Shown: one piece after another, positions 1 through 8,262 of the stretch
Position numbering within the stretch: position 1 is the stretch's first letter
Layout of the letters: every line of letters begins with the position of its first letter
From: Dyadobacter sp. CY261
GTDB taxonomy: Bacteria > Bacteroidota > Bacteroidia > Cytophagales > Spirosomataceae
Assembly (NCBI RefSeq): GCF_021440085.1
Contig: NZ_JAKCPW010000007.1
Coordinates: 434,001-498,000 of the forward strand
Length of the DNA stretch: 64,000 bases
Reading direction: 5' to 3'
Notes under the pieces: model-generated
Databases searched by the model: none
Told to the model about the DNA's origin: nothing
What the model saw: the letters and a program-made list of their open reading frames with translations, nothing else
Made by a program: the position numbers and the translations under genes

Positions 1-97
1 GAGCCCCGATGCGCCCGTTTTTCACATCGCTACCCCGCCCGGTCTCAGGTGGCGGCCTTACCAACAGGTTTTTTACATCAATCCAACAAAGAAATGA
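1..97 (+). CDS. C-terminal end of an unidentified upstream gene (partial)
   Basis: The frame beginning at base 2 is open from the window edge to a TGA at 95-97 and encodes about 31 residues, ending in YINPTKK. Its stop overlaps the ATG of the next gene in the arrangement ATGA, which is typical of translational coupling, so this is probably the 3' end of a gene in the same operon as the flavin oxidoreductase. The fragment is too short to name. If the downstream gene belongs to a Nit1C-type cluster, a member of that cluster would be expected here, but nothing in these residues identifies one. Confidence 0.5.
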   Translation, partial: SPDAPVFHIATPPGLRWRPYQQVFYINPTKK

Positions 98-1353
98 AAA
101 GGCATTTTGACGTTATCGTAATCGGTGGCGGCCAGTCGGGGCTATCGATGAGTTATTTGCTCAAAGAAAAGGGCATTGACCACATTGTACTGGAAAAAAA
201 GCGGATCGCCGACTCCTGGCGGAGTTTCCGTTGGGATACGTTCTGCCTGGTGACACCCAATTGGCAATGTAATCTGCCGGGCTACTCTTACACCGGCGAA
301 GATCCTTACGGCTTTATGGTCAAGGACGAGATCGTTGCGTTTCTGGAAAAGTATGTGCAAAGTTTCGAACCGCCGGTTTTGGAAGGTATCCACGTGGTGA
401 GCGTTGAAAAAGACGCTACGGGTGAATGGTTTCGTCTGCGCACACCCGAAGGGGACTATTTTGCGCGGCAGGTTGTGGCTTGCGTTGGAAACTACCATTC
501 GGCGCCGATTCCGAAACTGGCCATGCAATTCCCATCGCATATTGTACATGTGCATTCTGCTCTTTACAAAAACCCGCGCGAACTACCAGAGGGTGAAGTA
601 CTCGTGGTTGGAACGGGACAATCGGGCAGCCAGATTGCCGAAGACCTGCATTTGGAGGGCCGGAAAGTGCATTTGTGCGTAGGTAACGCGCCACGTTGCG
701 CACGGGTGTACAGGGGCAGGGATGTGGTGGAATGGCTCGATAAAATGGAATACTACGACTTGCCGGTTGACAAGCATCCCGAGGGTGAGGGGGTACGTGA
801 AAAAACCAATCATTATGTGACTGGTCGCGATGGTGGACGGGAAATAGATCTCCGGAAATTCGCGCTGGAAGGCATGCAGCTTTATGGCCCGCTGACGAAC
901 GCAGATCAGGAAAAGCTGATTTTTGAACCAAAACTCAAAGAGAACCTCGACAGTGCAGACAGGGTTTCGGAAAACATTAAGAAGAAAATAGATAAGTACA
1001 TTGCCGACAACAGCATCGAGGCGCCGCAAGAGCCGGCCTACGAACCTGTATGGCAGCCTGCGGAAGAGGTAACCGAACTGGCCCTGGAGAATTCAAAAAT
1101 TACTTCGGTCGTATGGTGCATTGGATTTGGGCACGACTTTTCCTGGATCAAACTGCCCATTCTGGGAGAGAGGGGCTTTCCCGTACACAAACGCGGCATT
1201 ACCGAAGTGCCGGGCATGTACTTTCTGGGCCTTACCTGGCAAAATACGTGGGGTTCTGCGCGGTTTTCAGGGGTAGGGAAGGATGCCGAGTTCCTTTTGG
1301 AATGCATTCAGGCACAACTGGATCCGAAATCTGTCACCGTGGAGGCTGTGTGA
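94..1353 (+). CDS. Flavin-dependent oxidoreductase, MSMEG_0569 family (Nit1C-associated)
   Basis: Cytosolic two-dinucleotide-binding flavoprotein of about 419 residues. The N-terminal GGGQSG motif directly after the start binds FAD. A second Rossmann motif, VVGTGQSGSQ, in the middle of the protein is placed for NAD(P)H. The stretches DTFCLVTPNWQC, GFMVKDEI, YRGRDVVEW and NHYVTGRDGG are, from memory, signatures of the MSMEG_0569 subfamily (TIGR04046). That subfamily is usually encoded in the Nit1C cluster with a nitrilase, a radical SAM protein and others, linked in pseudomonads to growth on cyanide. ATG 94 is preferred over GTG 49 because the FAD fold starts immediately after it and because it overlaps the upstream stop as ATGA. 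The substrate is unknown. No other Nit1C gene follows; any would lie to the left of the window. Confidence 0.8.
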   Translation: MKRHFDVIVIGGGQSGLSMSYLLKEKGIDHIVLEKKRIADSWRSFRWDTFCLVTPNWQCNLPGYSYTGEDPYGFMVKDEIVAFLEKYVQSFEPPVLEGIHVVSVEKDATGEWFRLRTPEGDYFARQVVACVGNYHSAPIPKLAMQFPSHIVHVHSALYKNPRELPEGEVLVVGTGQSGSQIAEDLHLEGRKVHLCVGNAPRCARVYRGRDVVEWLDKMEYYDLPVDKHPEGEGVREKTNHYVTGRDGGREIDLRKFALEGMQLYGPLTNADQEKLIFEPKLKENLDSADRVSENIKKKIDKYIADNSIEAPQEPAYEPVWQPAEEVTELALENSKITSVVWCIGFGHDFSWIKLPILGERGFPVHKRGITEVPGMYFLGLTWQNTWGSARFSGVGKDAEFLLECIQAQLDPKSVTVEAV

Positions 1354-1412
1354 GAAGGAATGTTCTGTAAATTGCACTGTTAGGTATTCACCAGTTACAA
1401 CAAGACAGACCT

Positions 1413-2879
1413 TTGACGCATTTGAAACTCCGATACAACTTCTTCGTTTACGCGCTGCTGCTGTTGATGGCTTGCAACTCCGACGAGCAACAACTGACCG
1501 GTATATGGCATACCGAACTGGAGACGGTGCCCGGACTGAGAAGCGCTTTCGATATTGAGCTGCGCAGGAACTGGCCGGAAGAAAAGTGGAACGGCCGGTT
1601 TGAACTTGCCGAACTGATGGTTACCGCGCCCATTGAAAGCATTAAAATAAAAGATTTAAAAATGGAGCTGGGACTCGGTGGCGGCGCGAAGTTCACCGGG
1701 GATATTTCAACGGACCGAGCCACCATCAAAGGCATTCTGAACGTGCCTGGCCAAAAGCCTGAAACGATTACCCTGACCAGAATTCCGCGTTGGTCGGCAC
1801 AGGTACCAGCCCGTATTGGCCCGGATAAACAGCCTTTGAAAACCTGGAAATACGAAGCTCCGTCCCCCACCACCGATGGCTGGAAAGTCGGAAAGCTGCG
1901 GCCGGCGGTCACCGATTCAAAAGAGTTGAAAGGGTTGTTTCAGCAGATTCTGCAAGGGAAATTTCATGGCCTCGATGCGCTGCTCGTGGCACAGAATGGG
2001 CAACTGGTGCTCGAAGAATACTTTTACCTGGGTGGCCGCGACCGGATTCATAGTGTCCAGTCCGTTACCAAAAGTGTGAACTCGCTATTGCTGGGCATGG
2101 CGCGCGACCGTGCTTTGATCCAAAACCTTGACGCGCCGTTGAAAAGCTATTTTCCGGAATATGCCGATTCTATCAGATCAAAGGCTGTATCACCATCCCT
2201 GCGGCATGCCCTGACGATGTCCGCCGCGCTGGACTGGACGGAGGATATTCCTTACTCCGACCCTAAGAACGACGCTGTGCGGATGAACAATAGCAGCGAC
2301 TTGTACCAGTATGTGCTTTCCAAAGGTCCCGACCCGAAGGACAAGCCCGGCGAGCGGTTCGAATACAACAGCGGGCTCTCGATTTTGCTCGGTGGGGTTT
2401 TAAAGAATGCAGTCGGAAAGCCAGCCGATGTTTTTGCCCGGGAGACGCTTTTTAAAGAACTGGGAATAAAACAATTTGCATGGACGAACATGGGCGGCAA
2501 GGTACATACTGGCGGCGGACTGTTCCTGCGCCCCCGTGACCTGTTGAAAATAGGGCAGATGGTGCTTGACAGCGGAAAATGGGACGGCAGCCAGGTCGTG
2601 TCTCAGTCCTGGATCAAGGAGAGCACCGCATTTATATTGCCGGTCGGCAAATCCGGTGGCGATTTTGGCTACGGTTATCAGTGGTGGCGCGGGGTGATGC
2701 GGGTGAAGGGTGCAACGCTCCCGGTTATTTATGCGTCGGGCTACGGCGGCCAAATGCTTTACATTATTCCGGACCTGGACCTGGTGGCGCTGACATTCCA
2801 CCACAATGCGTCGGATACAACGGGTAGCCATAGCATCACCTGGAAAGTCATCGAGGAAGCCGTTTTCGCTGTTTTTTAA
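1413..2879 (+). CDS. Serine hydrolase lipoprotein (class C beta-lactamase/DD-peptidase fold)
   Basis: Probable membrane-anchored periplasmic serine hydrolase of 488 residues. A hydrophobic leader ends in LLMAC, a lipobox, so the mature protein should start at that Cys. Residues about 25-140 form an N-terminal beta-rich region of unknown role. The beta-lactamase-fold domain follows and has all three signature motifs: SxxK as S217-V-T-K220, the YxN-type motif Y318-N-S, and the K/HTG-type motif H365-T-G-G. The family includes esterases, D-aminopeptidases and DD-peptidases; true beta-lactamase activity is not implied. The start codon is TTG, since no ATG gives a complete leader. It lies 59 bases after the flavoprotein gene in the same direction and may be co-transcribed with it. 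Confidence 0.8.
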   Translation: MTHLKLRYNFFVYALLLLMACNSDEQQLTGIWHTELETVPGLRSAFDIELRRNWPEEKWNGRFELAELMVTAPIESIKIKDLKMELGLGGGAKFTGDISTDRATIKGILNVPGQKPETITLTRIPRWSAQVPARIGPDKQPLKTWKYEAPSPTTDGWKVGKLRPAVTDSKELKGLFQQILQGKFHGLDALLVAQNGQLVLEEYFYLGGRDRIHSVQSVTKSVNSLLLGMARDRALIQNLDAPLKSYFPEYADSIRSKAVSPSLRHALTMSAALDWTEDIPYSDPKNDAVRMNNSSDLYQYVLSKGPDPKDKPGERFEYNSGLSILLGGVLKNAVGKPADVFARETLFKELGIKQFAWTNMGGKVHTGGGLFLRPRDLLKIGQMVLDSGKWDGSQVVSQSWIKESTAFILPVGKSGGDFGYGYQWWRGVMRVKGATLPVIYASGYGGQMLYIIPDLDLVALTFHHNASDTTGSHSITWKVIEEAVFAVF

Positions 2880-2972
2880 CCCCGAATCGCCAACATTTAA
2901 ATATACTCTAAAACACAAAGTTCTGCCTTTGAATCTCTACCTTGTTGGTTCGTAGCTTAAATTGTACTTACC

Positions 2973-3836
2973 ATGACCACAAAAACCGTAGAGTCCCTCA
3001 GAGAGAAACATGATCTGATTTTAACTTACTGGATCAGCCAAAGAGAAATGGCGGACGATTTTGGGGGAAACTTCAACTCATCGGACGATCTCAAAGCGCA
3101 ATCCTCCGAGCTATTGGAAATTGTTTTGAAAACCATTACTCCGGAAAACATCACGGATCCCTATTCGCCTGATCTTCAACCTCTATTCGACTATATTTCG
3201 GGCCTTACTATTTCCCGGGCGAAGCAAGGCTTTTCTCCGAGGGAAACGGCGACCTACATCTTCTCCCTGAAAGACGCGCTGCTCAGAGCTTTGGGAGAAA
3301 TCATCACAGACGACACGCAGGAGTTGTACCGCACCACGCTCGAAGTGAGCAAATTTGTCGACAATATCGGTATTACCAGTTTTGAAACATTTATCAAAGG
3401 TCGGGAAGAAGTGATTCTGAGCCAGGCCGACGAAATGGCCGAGCTCTCTACGCCGGTAATCAAAGTCTGGGACGGCATTATCGCCATGCCGATTATCGGT
3501 ACGCTAGATAGCGCCCGCACACAGGTGGTGATGGAAAATTTGCTGCAGGGGATCGTTGATTCCGAGAGCTCCATTGCTATCCTCGACATTTCCGGCGTAC
3601 CAGCGGTTGACTCGCTCGTCGCGCAGCACCTAATTAAGACCGTCAACGCCATTAGACTGCTCGGTGCCGACTGCGTGATCAGCGGTATTCGTCCTGAAAT
3701 CGCACAGACCGTTGTACACCTTGGCATAGATCTTTCCAAGATGGTTACGAAGGCAACACTAGCCAGCGCATTAAAGTATTCGCTCACAACATTACAGCTG
3801 GAAGTGAGACGTGTGCAAAAAGATAAGTCTAACTAG
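2973..3836 (+). CDS. rsbR: Stressosome scaffold/sensor RsbR (RsbRD_N plus STAS)
   Basis: Co-antagonist subunit of a stressosome, 287 residues. Residues about 10-140 are an alpha-helical domain resembling the RsbRD_N family rather than the globin-like sensor of B. subtilis RsbRA. A linker helix leads into a C-terminal STAS domain from about 160 to 270. Both sites phosphorylated by RsbT in known RsbR proteins have counterparts: Thr160 in the STPVI motif and Ser214 in AVDSLVA, where B. subtilis has Thr. It is the first gene of an operon with rsbS (23-bp gap), rsbT, an rsbX-like gene, a kinase and a receiver. With RsbS it should form the large cytosolic complex that sequesters RsbT. The input signal cannot be read from the sequence. 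The ATG is the only good start. Confidence 0.88.
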   Translation: MTTKTVESLREKHDLILTYWISQREMADDFGGNFNSSDDLKAQSSELLEIVLKTITPENITDPYSPDLQPLFDYISGLTISRAKQGFSPRETATYIFSLKDALLRALGEIITDDTQELYRTTLEVSKFVDNIGITSFETFIKGREEVILSQADEMAELSTPVIKVWDGIIAMPIIGTLDSARTQVVMENLLQGIVDSESSIAILDISGVPAVDSLVAQHLIKTVNAIRLLGADCVISGIRPEIAQTVVHLGIDLSKMVTKATLASALKYSLTTLQLEVRRVQKDKSN

Positions 3837-3859
3837 TAAAGGGGCAAGCAGAAGAACAT

Positions 3860-4249
3860 ATGGAACGAATTCCTATTCTAAAAATGGGTAAATTTCTGCT
3901 GGTGACCATTCAGGTTGATCTCTACGACAGGCTCGCTTTGACACTGGAAGAAGATCTGATTCAAATGGTCCACAAGACAGGTGCAAGAGGCGTGCTGATC
4001 GATATTTCGGCATTGTCTATCGTAGACTCGTTTATGGGCAAAATCATCGGGAATATTGCCGCGATGTCCAGTATCCTCGATGCTGAAACGGTAGTTGTCG
4101 GAATGCAGCCGGCGGTTGCGATTACTTTAATAGAACTTGGCCTTCCATTGCCGGGCGTTTACACCGCGTTGAATGTGGAGCGCGGTATGGCCCTGCTTAC
4201 TGCGCGGATGCCCGACGAAACGGAAGACGAGGATGTTGATGACGACTAA
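3860..4249 (+). CDS. rsbS: Stressosome scaffold protein RsbS (single STAS domain)
   Basis: STAS-only antagonist of 129 residues that would build the stressosome core with RsbR. The motif DISALSIVDSF is almost identical to the phosphorylation loop of RsbS, with Ser57 the expected RsbT target. The later GMQPAVAITLIELGL stretch is also an RsbS hallmark. The protein ends in an acidic tail, ETEDEDVDDD, longer than usual for the family. The last eleven bases overlap the start of rsbT, which suggests coupled translation and fits a fixed RsbS:RsbT ratio. In known systems, phosphorylation of this Ser under stress releases RsbT. Confidence 0.92.
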   Translation: MERIPILKMGKFLLVTIQVDLYDRLALTLEEDLIQMVHKTGARGVLIDISALSIVDSFMGKIIGNIAAMSSILDAETVVVGMQPAVAITLIELGLPLPGVYTALNVERGMALLTARMPDETEDEDVDDD

Positions 4250-4649
4250 TATCAGGGAACAATTATCGATTCGACAGGAAAGGGATTTGATTATTTGCCG
4301 CAACCGGGTTAAGGAAGCTGCGGTAAAGATTGGCATGGGCATTGTGAACCAGACGAAGCTAATCACGGCCGTAAGCGAACTGGCAAGAAATATGCTGATC
4401 TACGGTGGTGGTGGAAACGTATTGCTGGAAACCGTCACGCGAGGTAGAGAACAGGGAGTCCAGATCGTTTTTGAAGACAAAGGCCCCGGAATAGCCGACA
4501 TTAATAAGGCCATGCAGGACGGCTTCACCACCGGTAAAAGCATGGGGATGGGATTACCCGGTGCGAGGCGGCTGGTCAGCGAATTTTTTATCGAAAGTAC
4601 GGTTGGAATAGGCACTACCGTTAAAATCATCAAGTGGAAAAATGGATAG
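4239..4649 (+). CDS. rsbT: Serine/threonine switch kinase RsbT
   Basis: GHKL-fold protein kinase of 136 residues, the catalytic subunit that phosphorylates RsbS and RsbR and is then released to a downstream partner. ATP-site motifs are intact: N-box SELARNML with Asn51, G1 box EDKGPG with Asp80, and G2/lid region GMGLPGARRL at about 103-111. ATG 4239 gives the usual family length; ATG 4233 is possible. The start overlaps rsbS by 11 bases, and the end overlaps the next gene by 8 bases. In B. subtilis released RsbT activates the phosphatase RsbU, but no RsbU homologue is encoded here. The partner is more likely one of the two downstream proteins. Confidence 0.92.
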   Translation: MTTNIREQLSIRQERDLIICRNRVKEAAVKIGMGIVNQTKLITAVSELARNMLIYGGGGNVLLETVTRGREQGVQIVFEDKGPGIADINKAMQDGFTTGKSMGMGLPGARRLVSEFFIESTVGIGTTVKIIKWKNG

Positions 4650-5649
4650 TGCAAAGCAGGTAGGGTTTGATTTAAAAGACAGAAGTTTTATCCCAATAGT
4701 AAAAAGGGAGGCATTCCGCCTCGGGCAAAGGGCGGGACTTGTCCCCAAACAGCTGGCGGAACTGGATATCGTACTTACCGAGATCGCGACCAATCTGCTG
4801 AAACATGCCGGAGGAGGGGAAATAATTCTGCGGATGATCGACGATGCCGGTCCCTCAGGCATTGAAATTCTCAGTATCGACCGCGGTCCGGGAATGGCTG
4901 ATCCTGGCCGGATGGTGGAAGACGGTGTTTCGACGGCCGGAACACTGGGACATGGCCTTGGGGCGATCAAGCGGCTGTCCGATCAATTCCAAATCTATTC
5001 GACGCCCGGATGGGGTACCGTATTGTTAGCCAGGATTTTGAAGGAGCCACTTTCGAAAACAAATGCCGTGCGGTTCGGCGTGTACCCGATTATATTGCCA
5101 AAGCCAGGTGAAACCCATTGTGGTGATCTTTGCTCATGGAAAGCAAATCCCTATTTTATCAAGGTAATGCTCGCGGACGGTCTCGGGCATGGAATCTTGG
5201 CCCAGCATGCGTCTGAAAAAGCGGCTGAGGCCTTCCAAAAGAGTGTGTACAATACACCCAACCAGATCTTGATGGACATCCATCACCAAATTAAAAATAC
5301 CCGTGGCATTGTCGCTACGATAGGTGTCTATGATTTGTCGGCCAAAACGTGGCAGTTTTGCGGCGTAGGCAACATTTCTACACGGCTTCATGACGCGATA
5401 TCCTCGAAAACATATGTGCCGTATAATGGCATAGTCGGCGTCAATGTACCACGGCAACTTGAATCCCAAAACGTCAGTGCAGAGCCCGGAAGGCATTTGA
5501 TCATGTGTTCCGACGGCATAACCTCCCGGTGGGATGCCAGCAATCACATCGGCGCGTTTCGCTGTGACCAATCCATCCTTGCATCGGTCATTTATAAGGA
5601 TTTTGCACGCTATTCGGATGATACTTCGGTGGTAATCGTTAAAGTTTGA
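4642..5649 (+). CDS. RsbX-like phosphatase with an N-terminal RsbT/RsbW-type ATPase domain
   Basis: Two-domain cytosolic protein of 335 residues. Residues 1-135 are a GHKL ATPase/anti-sigma-type domain with an intact ATP site: LTEIATNLLKHA containing Glu47 and Asn51, DRGPG containing Asp80, and GHGLG at 103-107. Residues about 145-335 are a SpoIIE/RsbX-type PP2C phosphatase with metal-binding aspartates in CGDLC (Asp162), ADGLGHG (Asp179), CSDGI and the terminal YSDDTS. B. subtilis RsbX is only the phosphatase half and resets the stressosome by dephosphorylating RsbR and RsbS; this position in the operon suggests the same job. The extra ATPase domain may dock on the scaffold or act as a second kinase. 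Its ATG overlaps the rsbT stop (ATGGATAG), a sign of translational coupling. Confidence 0.85.
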   Translation: MDSAKQVGFDLKDRSFIPIVKREAFRLGQRAGLVPKQLAELDIVLTEIATNLLKHAGGGEIILRMIDDAGPSGIEILSIDRGPGMADPGRMVEDGVSTAGTLGHGLGAIKRLSDQFQIYSTPGWGTVLLARILKEPLSKTNAVRFGVYPIILPKPGETHCGDLCSWKANPYFIKVMLADGLGHGILAQHASEKAAEAFQKSVYNTPNQILMDIHHQIKNTRGIVATIGVYDLSAKTWQFCGVGNISTRLHDAISSKTYVPYNGIVGVNVPRQLESQNVSAEPGRHLIMCSDGITSRWDASNHIGAFRCDQSILASVIYKDFARYSDDTSVVIVKV

Positions 5650-5653
5650 CCGT

Positions 5654-7318
5654 ATGCACCTCATTACAAAGTTGAACCTGGACAATGACCTTGACCTCAT
5701 GCTCGCGCACAAACGCTCCATGCAGGTGGCCGAATATGGTGGGGTGGGGTTGGTGCATCAGACAAGTTTCGCAACCGCCGTCTCCGAGGTATGCCGGTTA
5801 ATGCTCGATAAGGGCACAATGCCCCACCTTTTTCTGGGGTTCCTCAAGAACCAGTCGGGGCGGAACAGTGTATGTGCCCGGGTCGTGGATGAGTCGATAT
5901 CTGCCGTGGAACCGGACAACCCAAACCTGACTTATGCCAGGCGGCTCGTTAGTGGATTTTTCGTCGAGGCCGAAGCCATTACATTGCTTTGTGACTTACC
6001 AGTGGCTATACGGCTCAGCAGGGAGATTATTTTGAGGGGCCAGAAATTGTTTGAAGAGTTACCGGCGGTTACGCCATACGAAGAAGCCAAAAGGTTGAAT
6101 GTGCAGTTGCAGGAAATGGCGACCCGCCTGCGGGAAAGCGAAAGAAAATATCAGGTACTCACCGACGCTGTTCCGCTCATGATGTTTACGCTCGATCAGG
6201 AGGGGCAATTGCTATTTGCCAACGAGGGGTTCAGGCAGTTCGCCGGGACGGCATTGCAACCGGGCAAAGTATTGAACTGGATTAATTGGCTGAGCGAATG
6301 CGAATCCAGTGTGGCGGCCGGGGAGATCCGCGACCGGCTCAAAGCAAAGGAGGAATTTTCAATAGAAGCTTGTATCAAGCGAAAAGCGGACGGCACCCGG
6401 TTGTGGCACTTGCTCTCCATGACACCGACCGAAAGCGCTGTAACCAGCAGTGTCGAATGGTCGGGGTTTCTGGTGAATATTCAGGCACAGAAGCTTGTAG
6501 AGGCGACGCTGCGCGACAATGCGGAATTGAAATATACCAAGCAAGTTCTAGAGAAGCGGCAGATGGAGCTCGACGCGACCATCGCCGACCTGAACCGCAG
6601 TAACCAGGAGCTGGCCCGATTTGCCTATGTCGCTTCCCACGATCTGCAGGAGCCAGCCAGGAAAATGATCGTTTTTTCAGAAATGATGCTAGGAAGGTTC
6701 CAGCATTTGCTCCCGGCAGAAGGAATTAATTTTTTAACCAGGATCAAAGCTGCGTCCGAGCGCATGGTCGCGGTTATCCGGGACCTGCTCGATTATTCAA
6801 GGATTTCCGCAGGCGAGCAAGTTGAGATGGAACTGGTCGTATTCTCCGAGATAATCCAGCATATTGAAGAGCATTTCGACGAGCAGATCAGTGAATCCGG
6901 CGCAGAGATCCGGCAAATGGGTAACGCGTTTTTACAAGGAAACAAACGGCTGCTGACCCTGCTCTTCCAAAACCTTGTCGGGAATGGTTTGAAGTTTGTT
7001 GGTGCAGGGGTAAAACCGGTTATTTCGGTAAACATTCGGACATTGGCAAAAGACGAGCAACTGCCTGAATGTGACGAAAGAACGGAATGGGTACGGGTGG
7101 ATGTTACCGATAACGGGATAGGGTTTGATGAGCAATATTTCGACAAGATTTTCCAGATGTTCCAGCGCCTCCATACGCAGGAGCAGTTCAAGGGAACCGG
7201 TATTGGCCTGGCGATCTGCAAGCGCATTATCGAAATGCACCAGGGGCATATCAGAGTAAAAAGCCAGGTCAATGGGGGCTCGGTTTTCAGTATTTATTTA
7301 CCTTACAGACAAAGTTGA
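5654..7318 (+). CDS. Histidine kinase with degenerate RsbT-like N-terminus, PAS and HisKA/HATPase
   Basis: Soluble sensor kinase of 554 residues without membrane segments. Residues 1-125 align by eye with the RsbT encoded two genes upstream: both share the pattern VxQTxxxTAVSExxRxML and an ARRLVSxFFxE segment. The ATP site is broken: the N-box Asn is Leu49, the GxG of the G1 box is Ser81-Ile-Ser83, and the glycine-rich lid is deleted. Residues about 160-285 are a PAS domain, followed by a coiled coil and a HisKA box FAYVASHDLQEP with phosphoacceptor His329. The C-terminal HATPase has NLVGNGLKF, DNGIGF and GTGIGLAIC intact. It lies 4 bp after the phosphatase gene and 12 bp before a receiver gene. 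I infer that the pseudo-RsbT domain receives the stressosome signal. Confidence 0.9.
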   Translation: MHLITKLNLDNDLDLMLAHKRSMQVAEYGGVGLVHQTSFATAVSEVCRLMLDKGTMPHLFLGFLKNQSGRNSVCARVVDESISAVEPDNPNLTYARRLVSGFFVEAEAITLLCDLPVAIRLSREIILRGQKLFEELPAVTPYEEAKRLNVQLQEMATRLRESERKYQVLTDAVPLMMFTLDQEGQLLFANEGFRQFAGTALQPGKVLNWINWLSECESSVAAGEIRDRLKAKEEFSIEACIKRKADGTRLWHLLSMTPTESAVTSSVEWSGFLVNIQAQKLVEATLRDNAELKYTKQVLEKRQMELDATIADLNRSNQELARFAYVASHDLQEPARKMIVFSEMMLGRFQHLLPAEGINFLTRIKAASERMVAVIRDLLDYSRISAGEQVEMELVVFSEIIQHIEEHFDEQISESGAEIRQMGNAFLQGNKRLLTLLFQNLVGNGLKFVGAGVKPVISVNIRTLAKDEQLPECDERTEWVRVDVTDNGIGFDEQYFDKIFQMFQRLHTQEQFKGTGIGLAICKRIIEMHQGHIRVKSQVNGGSVFSIYLPYRQS

Positions 7319-7330
7319 TAATTTTGAACC

Positions 7331-7726
7331 ATGGCAGTGAATGGCCCGATCATATTGGTGGATGATGATGAGGACGACGTGTTTCTTATCAAAACAGCCC
7401 TGGAAGAACTAAGCATTTCCAACGAAGTACGGGTTTTCAGGCATGGACTGGATGCCCTCCACTATTTTCAACAGTTGCCCGCCAATCCGTTCGTGGTCAT
7501 CAGTGATTTGAATATGCCGGTGATGAACGGCCTGGAATTACTGGATGCCCTGACACAGCAGAAGTTGCTGCCCAGCGGTTTTCCATTCGTTTTTCTCACA
7601 ACCTCCGATGTGTCGGCTATTCCGAAGCAGGTATTGACGGAGGGCCGCTTTTCATTTTTTACCAAAGGCTACTCCTACGAACAGATTCTCGAAACCATGT
7701 CGATGGTCATCGAACGCGGTCGGTAG
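7331..7726 (+). CDS. Single-domain response regulator (Rcp1-type receiver)
   Basis: Stand-alone receiver domain of 131 residues with no output domain. The acidic pocket is LVDDDEDD, the phosphoacceptor is Asp59 in ISDLNMP, the conserved Ser/Thr lies in FLTTSD, and the conserved Lys is in FFTKGYS. It closes the stressosome operon 12 bp after the histidine kinase and is its probable substrate. Since it lacks DNA-binding or enzymatic output, it must act through protein-protein contact or feed a phosphorelay elsewhere. Receivers of this type are common next to PAS-type kinases in Bacteroidota. Confidence 0.88.
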   Translation: MAVNGPIILVDDDEDDVFLIKTALEELSISNEVRVFRHGLDALHYFQQLPANPFVVISDLNMPVMNGLELLDALTQQKLLPSGFPFVFLTTSDVSAIPKQVLTEGRFSFFTKGYSYEQILETMSMVIERGR

Positions 7727-7812
7727 GCTTCCATGTGGAAACTACTTACGAGTTAAATAAGCCATAATTAACGCCATTGTTGGTGTTCTCACCAACAGCA
7801 AACAGAAAGACT

Positions 7813-8199
7813 ATGCCATTAAATACCGAAGTAACCCGATTTTTGGATGAACTCAATCATCCTTTGCGACAAGAGATCGAGGTCTTGCGGCAAATCATTC
7901 TGGAGGCGGAGAAATCGCTGACAGAAAATATCAAATGGAATGGCCCCAACTACGCCGTCGGTGAGGAGGATCGGATTACTATGAGGATCCAGCCACCCAA
8001 GCAAATCCAATTGGTTTTTCATCGCGGTGCAAAGGTTAAAGAACAGCCGAAGGAAAAACTGTTGAAAGATGATGCCGGGCTTCTGGATTGGAGAACCAAT
8101 GACCGGGCTGTGGCGAGTTTTAAGAATTTGGCTGTGATTGAGGCAAGCCGGGAATTACTGAGCAGGATTGTGTCTGAGTGGATTAAGTCGACTTTGTAG
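7813..8199 (+). CDS. DUF1801 domain protein (YdhG-like)
   Basis: Small cytosolic protein of 128 residues with the DUF1801/YdhG fold. Visible family features are the segment ENIKWNGPNYAV, in which the substrate-pocket-like WN/P motif is conserved, and the later LVFHRGAKVK. The biochemical role of the family is not established. The ATG at 7813 is preferred because the family consensus begins there. It sits 86 bp beyond the receiver gene in the same direction, is probably independent of the stressosome operon, and is followed by gene remnants. Confidence 0.75.
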   Translation: MPLNTEVTRFLDELNHPLRQEIEVLRQIILEAEKSLTENIKWNGPNYAVGEEDRITMRIQPPKQIQLVFHRGAKVKEQPKEKLLKDDAGLLDWRTNDRAVASFKNLAVIEASRELLSRIVSEWIKSTL

Positions 8200-8262
8200 C
8201 TCGCGTGGAATCAACGTCGGCGGAGGGCAGCAGAGGGCATATCTAATTATTGAAACTAATTC

